From Candidatus Poribacteria bacterium (GTDB lineage: Bacteria; Poribacteria; WGA-4E; WGA-3G), in NCBI GenBank assembly GCA_028824125.1, contig JAPPES010000085.1:3071-67070 (forward strand): a stretch of DNA of 64,000 nt. The letters are read 5' to 3'. Each line of letters begins with the position of its first letter. The stretch's first letter is position 1. Both the position numbers and the translations under genes were made by a program. The notes below the pieces were generated by a model. That model did no database searches, was not told the origin of the DNA, and saw only the letters and a program-made list of their open reading frames with translations. Shown one piece after another: positions 57,661-64,000 of the stretch.

Positions 57661-59720
57661 TATCTGCCTCTCCGTAACTTCGAAAATTGCTCAATCATGT
57701 CACTTAATTCCTCAACACTGTTGTCAAGTGCAGAAACACTACCAGCAAGCTTGTCTGCAGCATCTGCCAAGTGCTTAGAGAATTCATCAAGAGATTTTCC
57801 CATAGAATCATGAGTAGTTGTGGAGTAATTGATCAAACCTTTATCTATTTCCTCAAAGATACCTTGCAACCCAGATTTAATTATATTAAATTCTTCAGCA
57901 AACTTAGTGAGCAAGTTTCGGGATTGTTGGAGAGACTCTTGAATCTGTTTATTTGTTTCCTGATTTGCCTTAAGATATTCGGCGTTTTGTTGATTGAATG
58001 TATCGCTTGCTTTTGTCAGGTTCTCTCCCGCAGTTGTAAGTGTTGACGCTGATCCTTTCAATTGATCTGAAAACACTTGCATTGTCACAATCATATCATT
58101 TGCATTATTCAGACTTGTATTAACTCCTTGCAATAGAACATTTCCAGTCTCAAGTGCTTCTTTCGTTTTGGATATAGGTATATCAATTGCTTCAATCAAT
58201 TCATTTTGACGATCCAATAATTTGCTGATATTTGTTTCACCTTCCTTAAAAATTTCCTTAAGTCGATCTGTAGTTTCGTTCACACTGTCGCGGATTTGTT
58301 TAATCATTTCGGAAGACTCTGTAGCAGCATTTGATGTGATTGAATCAATAGCACCATTTAACTCTGTAATTGCAAACCGAAGTCCATCAAGAATTCCTTT
58401 GATAGTTTCCTCAGTCAGTTTTGTCTGGGTGTCAGTTGCATTTTTTAGTGATTCACAGATTTCATCAATTTTTTCTTGTACCCCATCCATCATTGTTCTC
58501 ATCTGATTTGGTAGTTCTAATAGACTTTGACTCACTGTGCTAAGATTCTTCACGAGAGTTTCGATCTCTTCTGTGAATGATCCTGAAAGTGCTTTTTTAA
58601 ATTCCTCAACCAATTCTCGGATGGCTTCAGTGGAAGATTCTTCTTTTTCTTGTCGCAATTTTTCAACTGCTGTATTTAATCTATCAAGACTGGGCTGCAA
58701 GTGATTTACCATTGATCGACTGAATGCCTCAGGAGCGTTTTGGATCTCTTGAATAATTTCTTGTTTATCCGCGCTCATAGCATCTATTATATTTTTTTCA
58801 AAACTTGAAATAGCAGTATTCAAGGCATTAAGAGTAGGATCCAATTTTTCAGTAATTGCCTTGCTAAATGCATCAGTTGTTGTGTGAAGTTCTTGAATTA
58901 ACTCCTTTCTTCCCACTCTCATAGCTTCTTCAATACCTTCTCCAAGGTCTGTTAATAGGGTTTTAAGTACTGCTGTCTGTTGTGCTGATTCATCTTCTAG
59001 CCTAAATGCAATTTCCTCTGCGACTTTTAATGTAAATATCCTATCAAGTGAACGCTGCAGATTAGCAATTTCACTATGTACTCCTCCGATTGCCAACTTC
59101 TCTATTCCATTAAAAAATAGCGAAGCCACCATTCCCCATACGGATGTCACAAACGCCGTTGATACACCAGAGAGAAGTTCTTCGATTGCATTCTTGATTT
59201 CTTCTGTGTTTTGAAAGTCAGTATCTGAAAACGGTATCAATCCCCAAACTAAGCCTACAAAAGTACCAAGAATCCCGAAGCCGACCAATATAGCAGGAAT
59301 GCTATTCCAAAATCGTAGATTCATATATTGTCCAAGTAGACGGTCTTCACTGAAGAAATATGATGCTTCATCTGTTTTGTATATTATTTTTTCGTTTTCA
59401 TCGCGCTGACGTGTAATCAGTGAATCTTCAAATTCCTGCCAAGCTTCAGTAAATTCGGTTTTACGAGCAAACTCTTCTTTTAATTCCTGTAATATTGAAG
59501 GCTGAGCAGGTCTTTCGAATTGACTGATTTTGCGTGTTAAATTTCTAATTGAGTTGTATCGGAGGTAAATTCTTACAACAAAATAAATCAATAATATGAG
59601 GAAGGAAGCACCAATGATATAAACAAAAATGTCAGAAATCTGGTCATTTGGTGTCTCTTTCCACGGGAATAACAATGTTAAAAATTCATTCATGTAATTT
59701 GCCTTATAATCCAGTTTCAA
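57660..59720 (-). CDS. zorA: ZorA-like MotA/TolQ/ExbB protein with long coiled-coil tail (start may be 59693)
   Basis: IPAILVGFGILGTFVGLVWGL...LLSGVSTAFVTSVWGMVASLFFNG; ~450-aa coiled-coil tail; overlaps zorB by 1 nt. Confidence 0.88.
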   Translation of the reverse strand: MKLDYKANYMNEFLTLLFPWKETPNDQISDIFVYIIGASFLILLIYFVVRIYLRYNSIRNLTRKISQFERPAQPSILQELKEEFARKTEFTEAWQEFEDSLITRQRDENEKIIYKTDEASYFFSEDRLLGQYMNLRFWNSIPAILVGFGILGTFVGLVWGLIPFSDTDFQNTEEIKNAIEELLSGVSTAFVTSVWGMVASLFFNGIEKLAIGGVHSEIANLQRSLDRIFTLKVAEEIAFRLEDESAQQTAVLKTLLTDLGEGIEEAMRVGRKELIQELHTTTDAFSKAITEKLDPTLNALNTAISSFEKNIIDAMSADKQEIIQEIQNAPEAFSRSMVNHLQPSLDRLNTAVEKLRQEKEESSTEAIRELVEEFKKALSGSFTEEIETLVKNLSTVSQSLLELPNQMRTMMDGVQEKIDEICESLKNATDTQTKLTEETIKGILDGLRFAITELNGAIDSITSNAATESSEMIKQIRDSVNETTDRLKEIFKEGETNISKLLDRQNELIEAIDIPISKTKEALETGNVLLQGVNTSLNNANDMIVTMQVFSDQLKGSASTLTTAGENLTKASDTFNQQNAEYLKANQETNKQIQESLQQSRNLLTKFAEEFNIIKSGLQGIFEEIDKGLINYSTTTHDSMGKSLDEFSKHLADAADKLAGSVSALDNSVEELSDMIEQFSKLRRGR

Positions 59721-59759
59721 GCGTCGAATGTTAAAATTATATCACTGCTTTTGTATTCT

Positions 59760-59963
59760 TCATATCTTTTTGACGCGTCCAGTCTTAATCTCATAGCGAG
59801 CTTCTTCTGCAAGTTTTGCAAGTAGATCCTGGGATTCTGCTAAAGCCTTATCCTATTTTCGTTCATCTTCAAGTTCTTCCAGAATTACAGTAGCAATAAA
59901 ATCCTGTTTTTCGGCAGGTAGTTTATATACCTCAGTGAGTACTTTTTCAAGTAGTTGTGTCAT
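59760..59963 (-). pseudogene. small antitoxin-like gene interrupted by a TAG nonsense codon
   Basis: MTQLLEKVLTEVYKLPAEKQDFIATVILEELEDERK-TAG(59855-59853)-DKALAESQDLLAKLAEEARYEIKTGRVKKI*. Confidence 0.75.
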
Positions 59964-60100
59964 AATTTCCTCCTTGCGAATTCTACACTTATATCACGCG
60001 AGAGACTCTTTCCAATTCGACGGTTTGACTTACAAAATTGTTTAGCAATTGACAGTGTGATTGTCGGTACACCGTCATCAGTGACCGTGCCGTAAATCAC
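59960..60100 (-). pseudogene. 46-codon remnant resembling the N-terminus of a clan AA aspartic protease
   Basis: VIYGTVTDDGVPTITLSIAKQFCKSNRR...; GTGA and ATGA overlaps with its neighbours; no D[TS]G motif. Confidence 0.5.
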
Positions 60101-60357
60101 TTATGGCCTCCCTTACGAAAATAGGTCTCATCGCCAACCCGCTGAAAGAAAAGTGGAGAATCCAAACCTTCTCTGTCTCTTTGTTGGACTATCGCTTGAA
60201 TCGAATCCCCGAACCAAATACGGCTGCTTTTCGGATCTATTCCCACTGTCTGTCCGATACGTTCAGATAGATTATATTGCTTTTGATACGCCTCCCATAT
60301 CTGTTTGGCTTTGTGGGAATCGGCTTCAGTCCAATTTGAATGTTCCATTTTGAACAT
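60097..60357 (-). CDS. small hypothetical protein
   Basis: 86-aa ORF IDPKSSRIWFGDSIQAIVQQRDREGLDSPLFFQRVG; overlaps the following ORF start. Confidence 0.6.
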   Translation of the reverse strand: MFKMEHSNWTEADSHKAKQIWEAYQKQYNLSERIGQTVGIDPKSSRIWFGDSIQAIVQQRDREGLDSPLFFQRVGDETYFRKGGHK

Positions 60358-60379
60358 CTCCTTATAGTGTTTTTCCGTT

Positions 60380-61120
60380 CTAAATTACTCGCAGGTCTAC
60401 GTTAATATCAACATCACGCGTAAGTGTGTTTGTCACGGGTGAGGCGGCGAGGGTTTCCTCCCATAACCTTTCTAATACCTCATCATCTGCATCCGATGCG
60501 ACATAAATTGTGCCGCGCACCTCTTTAAAACCGCTATGCCCATCCTGTTCCGTGCCGAGAAAGACGAAAATATTGTCAATCTGACCGCTTAATGATATTT
60601 CCAATTCATCAATTTCAATTTTCTGCTGCGATGCCCGAATCTGAAACCCCATCGCTAAACAAGCCCCAAGTGCGCCGAGGACATATTCCACAGCACTTGG
60701 TGCAGCGTCACGCACATCAAAGCTGGCGGGTTGTCCCACTGACCATGAATGATTTCTGCAGAAAACCTTTGCTTGCAAGCCACCATCCCAATGGATACGT
60801 GTCTGCCATCTATAGTCTCGTGCTTGTTCGTAAGCGGCATCTGCATCTTGTTCCGCTTCTCCGCGTTGCACAAAATATTTGTTATGCTCCGCAGAGGGGC
60901 GCCACCCAAGATAAGGGTTTTCTGTCATTCTACACCACGCGGGCAGGTCTTCTTTGACGCTTATCTCCGTACTGCGAATCTCCAGCACTTCCCCATCTGG
61001 CACTTTTTCCATAGATTTCCGAATAAGTAGAAGCAGTCCAGAACCGCAGTCCAGGTTTCCGCCTTCGCATATATGCTGTGTCTGAAGTGAATCAGGTGCT
61101 TGTAAGTCTTCTTCTCGCAT
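60380..61120 (-). CDS. TusA-like domain fused to OsmC family domain
   Basis: N-term GGNLDCGSGLLLLIRKSMEKVPDGEVLEIRST...DLPAWCRMTENPYLG (TusA-like); C-term SAVEYVLGALGACLAMGFQIRASQQKIEIDELEISLSG (OsmC). Confidence 0.82.
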   Translation of the reverse strand: MREEDLQAPDSLQTQHICEGGNLDCGSGLLLLIRKSMEKVPDGEVLEIRSTEISVKEDLPAWCRMTENPYLGWRPSAEHNKYFVQRGEAEQDADAAYEQARDYRWQTRIHWDGGLQAKVFCRNHSWSVGQPASFDVRDAAPSAVEYVLGALGACLAMGFQIRASQQKIEIDELEISLSGQIDNIFVFLGTEQDGHSGFKEVRGTIYVASDADDEVLERLWEETLAASPVTNTLTRDVDINVDLRVI

Positions 61121-61251
61121 CTGTTTTTTATACCATGAAAATTTGAAATCTGAGATGAGAAAGTATTGTTTATATTTAGAAGGATTTAGTAAAGTGTTTT
61201 AGGTAGGTTATATTTTAAATGTGTTATTTTTAGGGTATCTGAAATGAGAAA

Positions 61252-61332
61252 CCCTCCCTGGTAGGTGTGCCAACAAAGTAATGAGTATGATCATTAAACT
61301 TTCGTAAGGAAACCTATTCCACAACGGGAGGG
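61252..61332. other. structured intergenic segment, candidate ncRNA or element remnant
   Basis: CCCTCCC (61252-61258) pairs with GGGAGGG (61326-61332); internal hairpin AAAGT-AATGA-gtatga-TCATT-aa-ACTTT. Confidence 0.35.
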
Positions 61333-61414
61333 AGACTCTTTGCTCAGGCTCAGGATTCAACTGATCCCGGATGGATGTTTCTGCTGCAGTTAGCAGGAAC
61401 TCCTTTTCCCGATG

Positions 61415-61774
61415 TCAATAGGTAATACTGGAGCCGCCCGTGATTAAAAACTCAACAGCCTTTGCCCCACCAACTATTAGTGCGCTATCCACCAGATTAT
61501 CTTCATCAAGGTTGCGCTTTTTGAAGCACGGTGAGCAGACCCAAATTATGCCACCGACTTCTGCAAAATCTGTCATTAGTTGTTTCAGTGGTGCAAAGCC
61601 TTCTTCATGAATATCATCGGCGTAACCGTTTTGCGAAAGATGTACGCCCTCAGTGCTGAGAAATACAACCGTTTCAACGCCGGATGCAACAGATGCATTT
61701 GCGACAACAAAACCGACTGTCGCTTTATCCGTGTTATCTTTCGCGTGTGTTATGCTAATCATCAACTTAGCCAT
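61415..61774 (-). CDS. DsrE/DsrF-like family protein
   Basis: MAKLMISITHAKDNTDKATVGFVVANASVASGVETVVFLSTEGVHLSQ...GGIIWVCSPCFKKRNLDE. Confidence 0.85.
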   Translation of the reverse strand: MAKLMISITHAKDNTDKATVGFVVANASVASGVETVVFLSTEGVHLSQNGYADDIHEEGFAPLKQLMTDFAEVGGIIWVCSPCFKKRNLDEDNLVDSALIVGGAKAVEFLITGGSSITY

Positions 61775-62073
61775 TAGGGGTTTTCTCCTTTTTTAATATA
61801 AAAATAGGCACTGTCTTCACCGCAACAATCTGCGAGAAGTTCATTGCCTTTCATGTTGCACCATGCCGCGATGTCCACAGGGGCACCTGGGTCTACTGCG
61901 CGGACTTGTGCGATCTGTCCCGATTCAAGTGTTCTCATGGATTTCAATAGTGCGATAATAAGGTCACCACATCCGAGTTCTCCTAAATCGAAGACAGCAT
62001 CTGGGATAATATCAGGTAAAATGTTTCTTTCTGTCATAAAAATAAGGATACCATAAATCCGCTCACAAATCAA
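61774..62073 (-). CDS. TusA/SirA-like sulfur carrier family protein
   Basis: VFDLGELGCGDLIIALLKSMRTLESGQIAQVRAVDPGAPVDIAAWCNMKGNELL; 1-nt overlap with the DsrE gene; start may be internal Met. Confidence 0.8.
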   Translation of the reverse strand: MICERIYGILIFMTERNILPDIIPDAVFDLGELGCGDLIIALLKSMRTLESGQIAQVRAVDPGAPVDIAAWCNMKGNELLADCCGEDSAYFYIKKGENP

Positions 62074-62200
62074 TCTAATTTCTGAAACTTGGTATTGAGT
62101 TATTTATCGGGACTTACAAAAAACGAGTAGGGCTTAAGAGTCTGATTAGCTCTACTCGTTTCTGTTAATTCGGTATAAATGCGTGCAGCTGGTCTTTTTC

Positions 62201-63070
62201 TTAGCGTTCAAGCCACCCGGGTAGTTTCAAATCCTCAGATAATTTCCAAGCAGTAAAATATAACGATGCTGTCCAACGCACTGCCTCACGCGAACGTTCT
62301 TTTGTAAAATCAACCAAAGCCGACGATGGACTTTTTAGGTTTTGATAATCGTCCACAAGTTCGTAAACTCGATTTACTAAACTGTGTTCAGCTTCTATTT
62401 GTTGGACAATCGCAGGCATCAAATCCCCAACGGTTTTAACTTGTTGCTCCTTAGCGAGTTCAATTGGATCAAGTTTCAACATTTCAATCGACGCATCGAC
62501 TTTTTCATGAATACCACCATGTAATTTCGTCCCGTCTTTCTGAACGATACCGTCGAAGTGTACCGTCAAGTGTAAAGGTTGACACATATCCTGTGCATAG
62601 TGTCCGAGAAAACCCGCGTATACATAACACTTATATTGTATTATAGGATTATCCGGCCATTTGCGATACTCTGCGAAAGCAACGGCGAGTCGCTCGGTCC
62701 ACTCTGCTACTGCATAAGGTAGAAATCCAACTTTACTGGGTTTAAGTCCCATTTCTGCACACAATGCAATAAAAGCGTCTCGATCTGCAGGAACAGGATT
62801 TTCTTTGATAAGTTCAAGATCAAAATAGTGCTCACCGTATTCGGCTGCGCGTGCATGTGGCATATCTCTATTTTTTGATATATCTGGATCATAAGCACAA
62901 TGTGCAATCATTTTTTCTGCTGTTGCAGAACGGAAAAATTCTGGTAGTTCGTCTGGTAGTGTTTTTACCGACGCTTGAATTAAGATGTCGTGTCCACCAC
63001 CCCACCATGCCCACGCGGGCGTAGTCAGGATAAGTGAAAACAGAATTAATGTTTTAAGTATACGTTTCAT
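62201..63070 (-). CDS. secreted zinc-dependent phospholipase C/S1-P1 nuclease-like protein
   Basis: Signal peptide then WAWWGGGHDILIQASV; GFLGHYAQDMCQPLHLTVHFDG. Confidence 0.75.
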   Translation of the reverse strand: MKRILKTLILFSLILTTPAWAWWGGGHDILIQASVKTLPDELPEFFRSATAEKMIAHCAYDPDISKNRDMPHARAAEYGEHYFDLELIKENPVPADRDAFIALCAEMGLKPSKVGFLPYAVAEWTERLAVAFAEYRKWPDNPIIQYKCYVYAGFLGHYAQDMCQPLHLTVHFDGIVQKDGTKLHGGIHEKVDASIEMLKLDPIELAKEQQVKTVGDLMPAIVQQIEAEHSLVNRVYELVDDYQNLKSPSSALVDFTKERSREAVRWTASLYFTAWKLSEDLKLPGWLER

Positions 63071-63089
63071 AATTCTCCTCTCAGAGTAG

Positions 63090-63354
63090 TTTATAGTAAA
63101 ATTCACAATTACCTTTACGTTAGCGAGGTTAGGAAACCTCGCCAGCAGTGGGGGACATAATTACCTGTACATTGGCAAGGTTAGGAAGAAATCAACGGTA
63201 TGAATGCTATTGGGCGAATACGCCAAATCAACGGTATGAATGCGCGTATGGCATTCCCCGTATGGTATTCGCCATGATTCCCCGCCTCGCCAGCGCGAGC
63301 GTGCCGGGATTGTTGTTCATTGAGATGTCCACATATTTTCGGATTTTACTATAA
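63090..63354. repeat. MITE-like element containing nested REP hairpins
   Basis: tatagtaaaattcacaattacc ... cggattttactata; internal gcgaggttaggaaacctcgcc and two copies of caaatcaacggtatgaatgc-type sequence. Confidence 0.55.
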
Positions 63355-63368
63355 GGTAAAAATAGGTT

Positions 63369-63992
63369 TTAATCAGCGGCAAGATATTCACTTGACTCGG
63401 TATCCTGCCATTGGAATTGAAGCTCAGCAGTTTCATGAGGTTTAAACGCAATAGCAATATCCTCAACAGCATGCCCCACAACCTCAATTTGTTCAAGATT
63501 TGCAGTACCGTATCCCAATTCATCTGCATATCGGAATAGTCCAATTTCCATCGGTTCAAATCCCATCGCTTTTGAAGTAACAGCGTCCGCTGCAAACACA
63601 TCGCCACTTGCAACTGCAATACCAAGCGGAACAGAATTCGTGCCACCAGGGCCGTTTCCCTGTAGTCCAACTGTGCCGTCTACGATCGCGATATCAGGCT
63701 TTAAATATCGTGAGAGTCGTAGTAGATTGATATTGAGTGTTTGTGCCTCGCGCGGCAGCACCCGATCAGCATGACTGTGATAGCCGTGCATTTTAATCCG
63801 ATCTTCCTTGTGCAGTGTTCCCATTATCATATTCTTCATCGCAAGCGTCACTACGCCAGCATCGTGTGTTTTTGCTATAGCAACAGAAATTGTGCATGGA
63901 CAATCAAGAACGGTCTTCGGCATTCGCACAGTATCTTTCTCACGACCAGAAAGAAATACGGTTGTTTCTACCCATTCTGTTTCTTGATGCAA
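63369..63992 (-). CDS. DUF362 family protein (truncated by window end)
   Basis: CTISVAIAKTHDAGVVTLAMKNMIMGTL...LKPDIAIVDGTVGLQGNGPGGT. Confidence 0.78.
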   Translation of the reverse strand: MHQETEWVETTVFLSGREKDTVRMPKTVLDCPCTISVAIAKTHDAGVVTLAMKNMIMGTLHKEDRIKMHGYHSHADRVLPREAQTLNINLLRLSRYLKPDIAIVDGTVGLQGNGPGGTNSVPLGIAVASGDVFAADAVTSKAMGFEPMEIGLFRYADELGYGTANLEQIEVVGHAVEDIAIAFKPHETAELQFQWQDTESSEYLAAD

Positions 63993-64000
63993 ATCAACGA

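Noticed and set aside
61252-61332. 6S RNA, SRP RNA, RNase P or tmRNA identity for the structured intergenic
   Set aside because: No diagnostic motifs of these RNAs were recognised; kept only as an unassigned candidate.
1-64000. tRNA or rRNA genes
   Set aside because: No cloverleaf with T-loop GGTTCRANTCC in appropriate context and no conserved rRNA segments were recognised by eye; a tRNAscan/Infernal run would be needed to be sure.

Overview
64 kb bacterial contig, probably from a Candidatus Poribacteria-like genome (inferred from gene style and dispersed repeats; no marker gene is visible). Most of it is ordinary accessory and metabolic coding: aminotransferase, sulfatase, GH-like TIM barrel, SPFH, KamA-type radical SAM, DisA, ABC/FtsX transporter, purC, ECF sigma/anti-sigma, lactate/malate-type dehydrogenase, enolase-superfamily plus ornithine-cyclodeaminase pair, TusA/DsrE/OsmC sulfur genes. 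Main observations: (1) a tandem array of four paralogous genes (34416-41143). In each, a single in-frame UGA sits in the same motif (E-[SA]-C-UGA-G-x-G-K/R). Exactly 17 nt after each UGA is a 6-bp hairpin with a 4-nt loop whose stem pairs covary among copies. I read these as four thioredoxin-fold selenoproteins with bacterial SECIS elements that a standard ORF caller splits into eight genes. (2) A complete type I Zorya-like operon zorABCD (59720-51969, minus strand), with a zinc ribbon on ZorC. (3) An OB-OB-Zn-ribbon-nuclease-macrodomain fusion at 473-2158. (4) A cas-less three-repeat CRISPR array whose first repeat abuts the right end of an IS5-type element with recognisable terminal inverted repeats. 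(5) A putative MTase-HNH fusion, a MTase/REase pair, a HigB/HigA-type TA locus with an apparent frameshift in the toxin, and a decayed three-ORF micro-operon next to Zorya. (6) A MITE-like repeat family whose copies supply stop codons of adjacent genes. No rRNA or tRNA was recognised.
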